Shown here: in pieces, positions 23,301-31,908 of the stretch
Position numbering within the stretch: the stretch's first letter is position 1
Layout: each line of letters starts with the position of its first letter
From: Bedellia somnulentella
Lineage: Eukaryota; Arthropoda; Insecta; Lepidoptera; Bedelliidae
DNA length: 64,000 nt
Direction of reading: 5' to 3'
Assembly (NCBI GenBank): GCA_963576735.1
Contig: OY755175.1
Location: 1,814,401 to 1,878,400 of the forward strand
Made by a program: the position numbers and the translations under genes
The notes under the pieces: model-generated
Databases searched by the model: none
Told to the model about the DNA's origin: nothing
The model's input: only the letters and a program-made list of their open reading frames with translations

Positions 23301-24191
23301 ATGTTTTTTAATATTCCAACGCCCCAGGTAAAAAAGGGATCACACGTCAGTTGGTATTCTTAATGTGTTAATGTTGGACATCCCAAACTCAATGGTAGCT
23401 GATTATTTTGTTTAGCGGCCGTATGTTGGGATCGATATGCTTTCTATAATCAAATGTTTCGGTTGTTTGCTTGTTATGAACAATGCTACTTATATCTAAA
23501 GAACCCAACTTAACTTGAGGGTCGTGGTGGGACCGGTTTTGTATAGTCTATCGAATAAATAGACTGAAAGGAAGTGAATATTCACCTGTAGGCTTTATTC
23601 ATTGTAAATGCGTCAGCATCGTCATTGCTTTGAATAGCAACACCTTTTACTGAATTAACAATTATTGTGTGTGATTATGAATGACCTTTTCGAAATGCCT
23701 TGGGAATGAAACAAATTCTTTGGTTGCAGGTTGGCCCGACAATGGATATGTCAAAATATTCTATCGACGCAGAAAAATATCGTAGTTATGGAATGTATCC
23801 GGATCCCTCAAGAGGCTACTTAGATTCAGCGGCATTATCAAAGGCCTACATGTATATGGATCAGCAACAGCAAAGACCTTATCCGATGGATATAAGCAAA
23901 ATGTATTCTGAAGCATCAGCGGCTATGGCAGGTTTTAATTCAGTAAATACAGTCAACTCTGCTCCGTCGAGTCTCTCGCCAAGGTCACCGACAGATTCAC
24001 CTGATATAAATGTAAAGAGTTCTCAGGATAGAACCGAAGCTGGTAGCACTTCATCAGGGTCTAATGCTTCTCCGTCTTTGTCGTATTATCAAGGAGCACC
24101 AGGTCTTTTGTCGATGCCTCAGTATTCTCAATACTCCCAGGCAACCCAAGGCGGTCCTGAGTTTCGGAGGCCTTTAACTGTTATATTTTGA
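11126..24191 (+). CDS. Sox21b: SoxB2-group HMG-box transcription factor (Sox21b-like), 3' three coding exons
   Basis: Three exons join in frame: 11126-11320, 20663-20799 and 23730-24191. Together they give about 264 residues ending at TGA 24189-24191. Seen: the first exon opens inside an HMG box ([39 protein letters not shown]), the DNA-binding domain of Sox proteins. A tail beginning TLRKEGYPY follows. The middle exon is Gly/Tyr-rich with eight alanines, and the last ends FRRPLTVIF. Known: SoxB proteins bind ACAAT/CATTGT sites in the nucleus; insect SoxB2 members lie in a cluster with Dichaete and act in nervous system, gut and patterning. The basic RRKPK sequence after the box matches the SOX14/SOX21 type. 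Splice phases are 1, 1 and 0 and all junctions are GT-AG. The start codon and N-terminal half of the HMG box lie upstream of the window. SoxB membership is near certain; choosing Sox21b over Sox21a is inference. Confidence 0.93.
11416..11588 (+). mobile_element. Family C SINE, degenerate, head missing
   Basis: TTTTAACGGTAAGAGAAAAC, GCGTATTCGTACAAAACGAC, AGAAGTATTAATATCT. In Sox intron 2, about 100 bp after the HMG exon. Confidence 0.65.
12172..12325 (+). mobile_element. Family A element, 5'-truncated
   Basis: From ATGGATTTTTGGGCGATGCT to the (TATG) tail, in Sox intron 2. Confidence 0.85.
12962..13245 (+). mobile_element. Interspersed repeat with CCGGCCAGGTGCGAGTCGG start
   Basis: It begins CCGGCCAGGTGCGAGTCGGT, CATGAAGGGTTTCGTACTA, and ends CAGACAGACAGATAGCGGAG, TAATAGGGTTCCGTTTTACC, GGGTACGGAAC. 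This is a widespread insect repeat type (from memory); its mechanism is not known to me. In Sox intron 2. Confidence 0.65.
13551..13730 (+). mobile_element. Family B LINE 3' end
   Basis: GTGCTCAAATAGGCAGGCGT through GATCGTACAAAGTGGCGATC to a (TATG) tail. In Sox intron 2, directly upstream of a family C SINE. Confidence 0.85.
13748..14121 (+). mobile_element. Family C SINE, full length with target duplication
   Basis: Head GCAACCGTGATAGCCCAGTG with B box GTTCAAATCC, full body, and tail (TTATG)n. TTTATTACTTT repeats at 13737-13747 and 14122-14132. A box TAGCCCAGTGG and B box GTTCAAATCC identify a tRNA-derived Pol III SINE. Confidence 0.93.
14401..14607 (+). mobile_element. Probable LINE 3' end with (CTTT)n tail
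   Basis: T-rich sequence, then CAGCGAATAAATGTCTCTCT and (TTTC)n. AATAAATGT followed by a CTTT repeat also occurs inverted at 29283-29340, which supports a repeat family. Confidence 0.5.
15527..15812 (+). repeat. Diverged tandem duplication of ~143 bp in Sox intron 2
   Basis: The two halves (15527-15669 and 15670-15812) align: ATCGACACGATAACGGTTAG with ATCGACTAGATATTGGTTAG, GAGATGGCAGTATAC with GAGATGACAGCATAC, CCCACGCGATA with ACCACGTGATA, CGCTCGTACTAGCCA with CGCTCCTACTAGCTA. Old, with many substitutions. Function unknown. Confidence 0.75.
16946..17150 (+). mobile_element. Family A element with internal deletion
   Basis: The 5' end GCTGTGTAGTGTCGGCTTAG is intact. About 50 bp around the GGTTGGAGACCC block is missing. 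A (TATG)n tail is present. In Sox intron 2. Confidence 0.85.
18691..18913 (-). mobile_element. Family C SINE with internal deletion
   Basis: 3' end AACTCAAACGTTCACGC to head TATCACGGTTG. About 110 bp between the GGCGATAGG region and the head is missing. In Sox intron 2. Confidence 0.85.
19185..19277 (+). mobile_element. Family A element, degenerate 3' fragment
   Basis: CTCTGGCTACCCATTTTTAA then TATAGCCGCGAGTATATGTA. In Sox intron 2. Confidence 0.6.
19715..19912 (+). mobile_element. Family A element with internal deletion
   Basis: GCCGTGTAGCGCCGGCTTAG jumps from CTACCCATGG straight to CGATGCGGTTGGGACCC, losing ~60 bp. The (TATG)n tail is intact. In Sox intron 2. Confidence 0.85.
20663..20799 (+). 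CDS. Sox21b: Sox21b-like exon with Gly-rich and poly-Ala segment
   Basis: The acceptor is cattttccag (ends 20662) and the donor GTAAAT at 20800. The exon carries 45 whole codons after the split Gly: [20 protein letters not shown], then eight alanines (20734-20757, five GCG, two GCA, one GCT), then [14 protein letters not shown]. Low-complexity Gly/Ala/Gln runs are usual outside the HMG box in SoxB proteins. The GCG run is a possible length-polymorphic microsatellite. Reading continues in phase 0 into the last exon. Confidence 0.92.
21000..23729. other. Intron 3 of the Sox gene, repeat-free
   Basis: No A/B/C/D element is present across intron 3. That is unusual for this window and suggests constraint. 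Blocks of more balanced base composition lie at 21540-21720 and 22260-22470. Confidence 0.6.
23730..24191 (+). CDS. Sox21b: Sox21b-like terminal coding exon
   Basis: The acceptor is tttggttgcag (ends 23729). The exon gives 153 codons and a TGA stop. The protein is rich in Ser, Tyr, Met and Gln: [20 protein letters not shown], a Tyr/Met-rich stretch with YMYMDQQQQ, a Ser/Pro-rich middle ([13 protein letters not shown]), and the end FRRPLTVIF. This is the composition of a transcription-factor effector domain, and SoxB2 proteins act mainly as repressors (family knowledge). An in-frame ATG lies upstream in the intron at 23700, but the acceptor and phase-0 join to the previous exon support 23730 as the boundary. 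Confidence 0.93.
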   Translation, partial: VGPTMDMSKYSIDAEKYRSYGMYPDPSRGYLDSAALSKAYMYMDQQQQRPYPMDISKMYSEASAAMAGFNSVNTVNSAPSSLSPRSPTDSPDINVKSSQDRTEAGSTSSGSNASPSLSYYQGAPGLLSMPQYSQYSQATQGGPEFRRPLTVIF

Positions 24192-24857
24192 CCTGATCAG
24201 GTTTAGTAGTTTTAAATTGTTGGTGATTATTTGAATTTGCCTTTCTGGTAGTATTTGAGTCAGGAATACTCTCCGAGTTTGTATTAGAACTGAGTTTTGA
24301 GTTACACTGACTTGGCATGAACCTGGAAACGCAAGATTATATGCTCAGTATGTAAATACTTTTATTGAATGTTAGATGTAAACGTATAAATTCTTCTTAA
24401 GTGAGAGTGAATTTAGTGTTCTAAATAGCCCTCAATCTCAAATAATAAATCGATATAGGACACATTTAAGACCAAAAATTTGTTTAACTTGAAACATGTG
24501 TTCAAATACTTTTGTATGATGGTTCGTTTTTCAATCGTTGATCTCCACGATTAGTTCCAAAAGTTCCTTTTTATTTTCCTTACGAAAAACAACGCTTTAG
24601 TATAATCGTTAAGTATACATTCCATTTGCACTGTAAATATATTAGTTAAGTCATAAATTATTTGTTTTAGTGATAAAGCTATTGTAGATAAAGTCGCGTA
24701 TGTAACTAACTTGTCATTGTAAAACTAAGCTAAGAAATTCTGAAACTGTACTTCTAATTAGTATGAATATTTTAGTTAAGATAATCTTGTTGTGTATTAT
24801 AACATTTCAACTTGTGTCTTTTAAAAACATCGTGTTTTAATTTGCAATTTCATGTGA

Positions 24858-24863
24858 AATAAA
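24858..24863 (+). terminator. Candidate proximal poly(A) signal of Sox21b-like gene
   Basis: An AATAAA hexamer sits 667 bases after the stop codon, in plain AT-rich 3' sequence with no earlier better hexamer. It is followed by a T-rich stretch, then directly by a palindromic MITE (24899-25036). AATAAA occurs often by chance in such AT-rich DNA. Confidence 0.4.
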
Positions 24864-24898
24864 AACTACTTTATTTTAAATATATTTTTAGATACTAT

Positions 24899-25036
24899 CG
24901 CCCAATTTCTGAATGGAGTATTCAAGCCGAGAACGACTTAAGTATCGTTTTGTCTCATTCAGTTATTAAGATTTCAATGCGACAAAACGATACTTAAGTT
25001 GTTCTCAGCTGGAATACTCAATTCAGAAATCGGGTG
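24899..25036. mobile_element. Palindromic MITE, family P, copy 1
   Basis: This 138-bp element is nearly all inverted repeat. The left arm starts CGCCCAATTTCTGAAT and the right end is its complement (ATTCAGAAATCGGGTG), with matching inner arms around AGAACGACTTAAGTATCGTT. A second copy of the same length is at 37180-37317. The flanking TAT on both sides is a possible 3-bp target duplication. No coding capacity. The superfamily is unknown. Confidence 0.85.
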
Positions 25037-26486
25037 TATATCCCAGTGATAATAATCAAAGTTACTTTTGATCGAAGGAAAAATCAAAACTATTTGTCGT
25101 GAATTAAAATCGCAATTTCAGTCGATGTTTTTAAATCGGTTTGATCTAAATATTGATAAATCTTGTTGATTTTGTAAATTATAGGTCAATGCTGTGAAAT
25201 ATAATCTCTTTAATATTTCTCTACCCTTTTTATTATCATCTATTTGTTCATCTTGAATTCCAGAAATTGTGGAGAAAAGATTCTGTAGTCAAGAGAGACA
25301 ACACTATATTTTTATTTTCGTTTGTAACTAACCTATGTAGGGTTTCAAAGATCAGCCATAAGCTTAAGACGAGATCATATTTGAAAAATGTATACGAAAT
25401 TGATATTGGATTTGAATAAATACACTAGATATTCAAAGGAAATTGTGTTATAAATATTCAAAATGGTATTTTAATATATTCTGCAAACAGTTTTTGAGTT
25501 GCTTTTCCATCATACAAAAACAATGCTATTTATTATATGACCTTTCACTCGCTTCGACTTTTTAGATTCTATATAAATGTTTTCGACAACAAAAGTCCAA
25601 AATGATGAAACAACGATTAAAATAGTGTTTCTGTATATAATATTAATAGATTTACGTAGAAAATATATGTAAAAATTTATCTCATTGGAGACAATTTGGT
25701 GTTGTATTATGTTTTGTAGGCACTGAATTACTGAATGTATTCGAAGAGTAAAGTTACTTCAGTTTCATTAAAATAGAACAATTACTTTTTATTTGTTCTG
25801 AACAATGAACTGATAAAATCGAAAGAAACACTTGTTTTGTATAAACTATACATGTTTCGAACATAAAAAACAATACAGTAATGTAGACAATTGGAAATTT
25901 ATACAGATTTCCCCCTTTACTCTAACCATTTTCAGTTTGTCCCCTCTGGTCCTTCGGCGCATCTACAGTATGGTTTTAGCATATTCTTGTAAACCATGTT
26001 TTAAAAACAAATTATAAAAAAAAATGCTTAGACGTTTATGTTAATCGTTTTTTAACCGTCACGTCAGGTTGAATTTTGCATCGATGTTTTTCAATAGTTA
26101 TAACTTTATTAATAAACACATTGTTTCTCTTCTTGAAGTCAAAGAAAATTTATATTGATTCCATTTTGTTGCATTTAAAAGTTGCCATATTTTATTTTGT
26201 ATTTTTTACAAATAATGTTAGCTACTCGAAAAAGTTCTAAAATATTTTGCTTGAAGAGTTTGATCTTTAGTCAAAACTCCTCTTCATATATTTTTTGTGT
26301 TTGAAAATTAACGGAAGCTCAATTACGCCGGTTTTTTTATAACTGCCTCTGTGTTTTATCGCTTTTTCCCAAAACTTGGATCACAAACATATTTTTCTTT
26401 TTACAATACAAGCTTTTAGCACCGAAAATAGAGATATTGTTTTTTAATACACCATTGTAATATTGTATTAATTAAAGTTGTACGTA

Positions 26487-26492
26487 AATAAA
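26487..26492 (+). terminator. Candidate distal poly(A) signal of Sox21b-like gene
   Basis: AATAAA is followed within about 20 bases by the GT/T-rich stretch ttgtttgttattttc, which is the arrangement of a cleavage signal with its downstream element. If used, the 3' UTR would be about 2.3 kb and would include the 138-bp MITE hairpin. Long 3' UTRs are common for developmental regulators. Confidence 0.4.
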
Positions 26493-26781
26493 TAATGTAT
26501 TAAAATAATTTGTTTGTTATTTTCAAGACACAGATCCTATCAGCTTCAAACACTTTTTGATATTTCTTATTTTACTAATTGGTAAGGTAGTTTTTAATAA
26601 TTAACCCAGGATTCGATTAGATTCACACTGAGCAGAACAAAATTGCAGTTAACGCCTAATGTCTGATACTTTGATAAAGGATAGGATGGGATTTACGCCT
26701 TATCACAACGGAACCCTTATGACAGAGTTACACTATAGCGATATGTTTGAAATCCCTTGACTAATATGTAAGTCAAAGATT

Positions 26782-27009
26782 AGTAATGTTAGTTGAGGAC
26801 GACCACGGAGAACACACTTGGACCAAATTGAGAGTGTGCTCAAAAAGGCTAGCGTCCGAAGTATGAAGAATAAAAGAGCATGTATGAAAAGATTGATGGA
26901 TGTAAACGAAGCTAGAGAGGTTTGTCAGGATCGTACGAAGTGGCGACCAATAGTCTCTGCCTACCCCAATGGGAACTAATGGCGTGAGTATATGTATGTA
27001 TGTATGTAT
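26782..27009 (+). mobile_element. Family B LINE 3' end with target duplication
   Basis: The sequence still reads as the C-terminus of a LINE ORF2 (HLDQIESVLKK, then CQDRTKW). It is followed by the hairpin CCCAATGGG, GGCGTGAG and (TATG)n. GTCAAAGATT repeats at 26772-26781 and 27010-27019. 5'-truncated, as LINE copies usually are. Confidence 0.9.
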
Positions 27010-27814
27010 GTCAAAGATTTGTATGCAGTGATACAAAAATAAAAACGTCTTTTCGATATAGAACGAAAAGCAGGCCCAATCTATTTAAGTGCTGTGTCCG
27101 TATATACCCCAGCCACAGTTTACGGAATTTTCTCTGAAAGTTGATTATGGTTACTATTGTTACCATGAGCCTTGTACGACTACGATACGACACTTATGGT
27201 AAGAAATAAGTCAAAAAAGTCAAAAAGTTTATTCCTCAGAATCAAGTTAAATACTAACATTTTTTGAAAGTCAACATTTTAAAATTTTTCATTGATCCGT
27301 TGCTTCGGAAGGTGTTCGGAAAGAGAAGAAGCAACAAAGAAACTCTTTACATTCACATTTTTTCAAAATATGGTTTGTACAATTTCAGTTTATTAACATA
27401 TTTTTACTTTATAAAAGATTTTCTATGCGACCAAACCAAACGCTAGTTTGACATAATTAAAATAAATCGTCCATCACAAAAAACCACTCACATGACGTGT
27501 GTGAGAGAACATGAGTGCAAATTACACTAAAAGTTGCGTCTGTATATTTCGTAGGATAATTTCAAGCTAGATTATTTGATGCTTTTTACAGAAAACCTAG
27601 GGATTTTGCAAAAACACGGATAATAAGACAACGGTGATAATATTTTTTAATCTTAATAGGTTTTTTTGCAAAACTGTTCTTCTTTAATGCTGATTGGCTG
27701 ATTTTTAATTGCTTGCCCACTTCTATTCTGATTGTTTCGTCATTGTAGTATTGAGATATTATAGCTAGATTCATAAAGGATAAGAAATGACAATACTTAT
27801 TTTATAATCAGGAA

Positions 27815-27899
27815 CTTTATTTATTTTATATACGGACATATTATATACACAGATCACGTTAGCCCCAAACTAAGTAAGACTTGGATTAAGGGATATAAC
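27815..27899 (-). mobile_element. Family D SINE, 3' part
   Basis: TACGGACATATTATATACAC and CACGTTAGCCCCAAACTAAG match the body of 3356-3597. A family C SINE is inserted at its inner end. Confidence 0.72.
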
Positions 27900-27910
27900 T
27901 AGAGTTATTA

Positions 27911-28330
27911 ACATAACATACATAAACATAAACGTTCATGCCCAATTTCCCCGAAGGGGTAGGCAGAGGTACGAATACTTCTGAACATCACGTGACTTTT
28001 TTGTCACCTGGTGTTCAGAGTACCCACGTTTTGCATGGACAGTGTACTCACGTGATAGGGGGTAGGCCTATCGCCTTTTTGTACAAATACACTGTCACAT
28101 GACTAAGTACAACTCAGCCATGTGGGTTTCCTCACGATGTTTTCCCTCACCGTTAACAACAATGATAAATTAACCACACATATGTCTTTAGAAAAGACAA
28201 ATTGGTGTAGGCCCGACCCAGGATTTGAACACTAAAAACAAAAGAAAAGAGATTTTTATTTGAACACTAGTCGTTTGCACGATAACCGAGTGTTCTACCC
28301 ACTGGGCTATCACGGTTGCTTTTATTTTAT
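27911..28330 (-). mobile_element. Family C SINE, full length with target duplication
   Basis: ACATAACATACATAAACATA tail to head GGGCTATCACGGTTGC. TAGAGTTATTA repeats at 27900-27910 and 28331-28341. A 35-bp A-rich insertion inside the head is bounded by direct repeats TTTGAACACTA (28224-28234 and 28259-28269). Confidence 0.92.
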
Positions 28331-28952
28331 TAGAGTTATTACGGGGAAAGAAAATACTATTTTAATACTAAGGAACTTATTGTAACCAAAATTAAAATAT
28401 CAATCACAATGAATGTAGGTAAGAACAATTTAGTAAGTAACCAATCAGAGACGACGTGTTTATGAGGCACTGCAATCGACCAATGAGTATTCACCATTCA
28501 TGAAAACAGACATTCCTTTTCGCAATCATACTAAACCTACTAGTTTTTTTTACAAAAAACCTAGTAAGATTAAGTTTTATCGTCGTTGTCTAATTATCTA
28601 ATTTTTGCAAAATCCCTAGGTTTTTTTGCAAAAATCCTAAACATCAAATCATCCTGCGACATATACATAATATTACCGTAGCTAAGAGCGTAAATATTAA
28701 GAAGAAAATCTATTACACCTACAAATTAAATCCCAAATTCGTCCGGTAGGATCCTAACAAGAGTATTAGCATCAGTTCAAAACAAATTGATTAGTAATGA
28801 ATGAGGTTTTCATAAACAAAACATTCTAGATTTTATGAAAAACCCACCTCTTAGAGGTAAGAAGTTTTGAAAAAAAGGTACGAGTAGAAAAGAAGTGAGA
28901 AGTGTGTATGTCATTTATTCAATGTAGATTAGTATGTATGAGAATTAGAATA

Positions 28953-29062
28953 TAGTTTTTAACAGAGAGGGAAAACATCGTGATGAAACCCACATGGCTG
29001 AGTTGTACTTAGTCATGGGACAGTGTATCATGCAAGACGGCGAAAGACCTCTATGGATGTAA
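28953..29062 (+). mobile_element. Family C SINE, internal fragment
   Basis: TTTTTAACAGAGAGGGAAAA, CCCACATGGCTGAGTTGTAC, GGACAGTGTATCATGCAAGA. Confidence 0.8.
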
Positions 29063-29114
29063 GAGAATTGACAAATAAATTAAATGAACTTCAAAGATAA
29101 AACAGTCCATGAGG

Positions 29115-29200
29115 ATGGCTGGTATGTCAGTTTCGATTCGAGCAAAGTGGCGATCGATAGCTTCTGCCTGTACTATTGGTATCTGACCTGAGTATACATG
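29115..29200 (+). mobile_element. Family B LINE 3' end, degenerate
   Basis: GCAAAGTGGCGATCGATAGC, TTCTGCCTGTACTATTGG and CTGAGTATACATG. Confidence 0.6.
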
Positions 29201-29282
29201 TTGTTTAAGTATATTACATTTTTCTCATTGCTTTGTCGGTTGTGTGTTTTAAGCCAACGATACAAACCCTTCTCATGTAAAG

Positions 29283-29340
29283 AAATCAGTATAGAAAGAA
29301 AAGAAAGAAAGAAAGAAAACATTTATTCATTGCTACATAC
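29283..29340 (-). mobile_element. Probable LINE 3' end with (AAAG)n tail
   Basis: (GAAA)n followed by ACATTTATTCATTGCTAC, the reverse complement of the AATAAATG-(TTTC)n end at 14401-14607. Directly left of the mariner. Confidence 0.5.
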
Positions 29341-29379
29341 AAAGAAAAGCACAGTTACACTCACGTACATTAAGAAATA

Positions 29380-30689
29380 CTACTCTGTGTAAAAAGTATC
29401 GGGAATATGTCAATAAAAAGACCCGCGTAAAAGAGGTCGTTCAATTTTTTTTACTGCATGTTGGTAGCACTGTACTGATTTAGCGCGCGATCTGTCAATT
29501 AATTTGTTTTAAACTACATTTTTTGTTGGTCATAGTTTTGAGTCCTCGGCGATTTTTACAATGGAAAATATTGTTGAACAAAGAGTGTGCCTTAAATTTT
29601 GTGTTTCGAATGATATTTCATGTGGTGAATCACTAAAAATGTTGCGAAATACCTACGGCGAATCGTGTATATCGAAAACAAGGGCTTATGAATGGTATAA
29701 GGATTTTAAAGAAGGCCGGGAAGTAGTAGTAGACTTGCCTCGTTCTGGTAGACCTTCAACCGCTACGACCAAAGAAAAAATCGACAGAATCAAGAAGCTA
29801 GTGCTCGAAAATCGACGTATGAGTCTGAGAGAGTTGGCTTGTGAGGTGAACATATCTTTTAAGTCGGTCCACAACATTCTCATTGACATTTTAGGCATGA
29901 AACGCGTCGCCGCGCCGTTCGACTAGTTCCAAAAGAGCTCAATTTTGTTCAAAAAGCGCAGCGAAAGCATGTCGCTGAGGACATGGTTTCCCGAGCTTCT
30001 ACGGATCCGATCTTTATGAAACGTATAATAACTGGCGACGAGACATGGGTTTATGAGTACGACATGCAAACAAGCCAACAGTCTTCAGAATGGCGTCTCG
30101 AAAAAGAGCCGAAACCCAAAAAACCGCGGCAAAGTCGCTCCAAAATCAAGGTGATGCTGACAGTTTTTTTGACTACCGTGGTGTAGTTCACTCCGAATTC
30201 CTTCCAGAGGGAGAAACAGTGAATAAAGAATATTATTTAGGCGTCATGAAGCGTTTTCGTGAGAGTATCCGCCGAAAACGTTCAGATTTGTGGCAACACA
30301 ACTCATGGATGCTGCACCATGATAATGCACCATCACACACAGCCATTATAGTGAAAGAGTTTTTAGCGAAAAATTCAACAAAAGTTCTCGACCAAGCACC
30401 TTATTCACCTTATATGGCTCCGTCTGACTTTTTTTTATTTCCCAAGTTAAAATTACCACTTCGAGGAAAACGTTTTGAGTCGATAGAAGCCATAAAAGAA
30501 AATTCGCTGAATGAGCTAAAGGCCATACCGCAAATAGCCTATGAAAAATGTATGGAAGACTGGGTGACGCGGTGGAGATGTTGTATTGCAAGCGATGGGG
30601 CCTACTTTGAAGGCGATAAAATAAATTTAGATGAATAATTTGTATTTTTTGTTTTATTGACAAATTCCCGATACTTAGTACACAGAATG
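29380..30689 (+). mobile_element. Mariner DNA transposon, ~1.3 kb, non-autonomous through frameshifts
   Basis: The terminal inverted repeats match over about 35 bp: the left has TCTGTGTAAAAAGTATCGGG, the right end read on the other strand has TCTGTGTACTAAGTATCGGG. A TA dinucleotide flanks both ends (29378-29379 and 30690-30691), the mariner/Tc1 target duplication. The length of 1310 bp is typical for mariner. Inside is one transposase gene in three frames (see 29561-30638). Confidence 0.93.
29561..30638 (+). pseudogene. Mariner transposase, frameshifted
   Basis: Seen: the N-terminal DNA-binding part starts MENIVEQRVCLKF at 29561 and contains paired helix-turn-helix-like regions and the linker DLPRSGRPST. 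The catalytic DD34D triad is complete: Asp at 30037-30039 (TGDETWVYEYD), Asp at 30321-30323 (HHDNAPSH) and Asp at 30426-30428 (MAPSDFF), with exactly 34 residues between the last two. The stop is at 30636-30638. Broken: the reading frame shifts once near 29905-29926, where the first frame meets TAG, and again at a seven-T run at 30164-30170. Length and motif order are otherwise normal, so this is a fairly recent copy. Mariner transposase cuts and pastes the element at TA sites. Confidence 0.92.
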
Positions 30690-30829
30690 TACTTAACAAT
30701 CAACATAAAGAAAGTAAACGTAAATTTCATAAAAAATAATAAAAATATTACAAAGGAAAAGAAGATCAACAATAGAATACAGCACATTAAACACAGATAT
30801 ACATTTAAAATAATATTACTTGTACTTAA

Positions 30830-31197
30830 GCGACATGATAGTCCAGTGGGTAGAACACCCGCCCGAAAAACAGAAGGGCGTGAGTTCCAATCCTGGGACG
30901 GGCCTACACCAATTTGTCTTTTCTAAAGTCATATGTGTGGTTAATTTATCATGGTTGGTAACGGTGAGGGAAAACATCGTGAGGAAACCCACATGGCTGA
31001 GTTGTACTTAGTCATGTGACAGTGTATTCGTACAAAACGGCGATAGGCCTGCCCCCTATCACGTGAGTACACTGTCTAAGCAAAACGTGGGTACCTTCTC
31101 TTGGAAACTAGATGGCGCTTGCCATGTGAGTTCAGGAGTATTGGTACCTCTGCCAACCCCTTCGGGGATAAAACGGCGTGAACGTTTATGTTATGTT
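30830..31197 (+). mobile_element. Family C SINE, GGGCG-head subfamily
   Basis: Head GCGACATGATAGTCCAGTGG, AACACCCGCCCG, GAGTTCCAATCC. The body includes CTAGATGGCGCTTGCC as in the copy at 3766-4178. Tail (TTATG). It lies 140 bp after the mariner. Confidence 0.9.
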
Positions 31198-31656
31198 TAA
31201 ATGAGATATCCATTAAAAGGGTAATACCTCGATACTGATAAGATGATCTGCAGGTGTCTATGCAGCCTTTAAAACACATTAAGATGACAGGGCGGATTTA
31301 GATTAATTTGAAATAGAATTTATTTTACGAATTGTCAATAATTCTTTTTCGTAAATTTGGAACATATTATGCAATAAAAAATAATTCTTGTTTATCTTGT
31401 AGTTCAAAGTAGCATAAGTACCGAAGTACAGCAAAGTATAAAATATCATACCACTTTTTATTAATATTCATTGACAATAGGATATCTTACACCCCACAAC
31501 CTTAAAGGGCAATGAATTTCTGTAAAAACAAATAGAAGCTGACTATTGTTATTAAAATACGCTGCAATAACATCAACAAAAATGGCTTGCGCGGTATCAT
31601 TACACATACATGGTGCTCTACTTAGGATTACAATTTACGAAATGAAGTGCACAAAT

Positions 31657-31896
31657 CAAATTGGTAAAAGGTATCTATAGAGCTAATGTGGAAGGTTTTG
31701 CTAGTAGAGGACGGCTACGAAAGACACACTTGGACCAAATCGAAAGTGTGCTCAAAAAGGCAGGCGTCCGAAGTATGAAGAATAAAAGAGCATGTATGAA
31801 AAGATGGATGGATGTAGACGAAGCAACAGAGGTTTGTCAGGATCTCTGCCTACCCCAATGGGAATTAACGGCGTGAGTATACGTATGTATGTATGT
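31657..31896 (+). mobile_element. Family B LINE 3' end, longest copy, with target duplication
   Basis: It encodes VKGIYRANVEG, then GRLRKTHLDQIESVLKKAGV, RSMKNKRACMKRWMDVDEA and VCQD, the C-terminal region of a non-LTR retrotransposon ORF2. About 25 bp between CAGGAT and CTCTGCC is deleted. AAGTGCACAAAT repeats at 31645-31656 and 31897-31908. The LINE clade cannot be fixed from this tail. Confidence 0.9.
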
Positions 31897-31908
31897 AAGT
31901 GCACAAAT

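Larger units (their letters stand above)
24192..26500 (+). other. Probable 3' UTR and downstream flank of the Sox gene
   Basis: This stretch after the stop codon is AT-rich and free of the A/B/C/D retroelements that saturate the rest of the window, which is consistent with transcribed, constrained sequence. The only insertion seen is the 138-bp palindromic MITE at 24899-25036. No further reading frame is supported. Confidence 0.5.
27541..28665. mobile_element. Long-TIR element with nested SINEs
   Basis: Outer ends TGTATATTTCGTAGGATAAT (left) and ATCATCCTGCGACATATACA (right) are inverted copies. The inner parts also match: AAACCTAGGGATTTTGCAAA at 27593 pairs with TTTTGCAAAATCCCTAGGTT near 28602, and the similarity runs inward for over 100 bp with substitutions. 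The interior holds a family D fragment and a family C SINE. No transposase. Probably an old non-autonomous DNA transposon of ~0.6 kb before the SINEs inserted. Confidence 0.6.

Noticed and set aside
23093..23302. 69-codon frame on the minus strand in Sox intron 3
   Set aside because: It has no recognisable motif, no splice or promoter context, and lies antisense inside an intron; probably chance.
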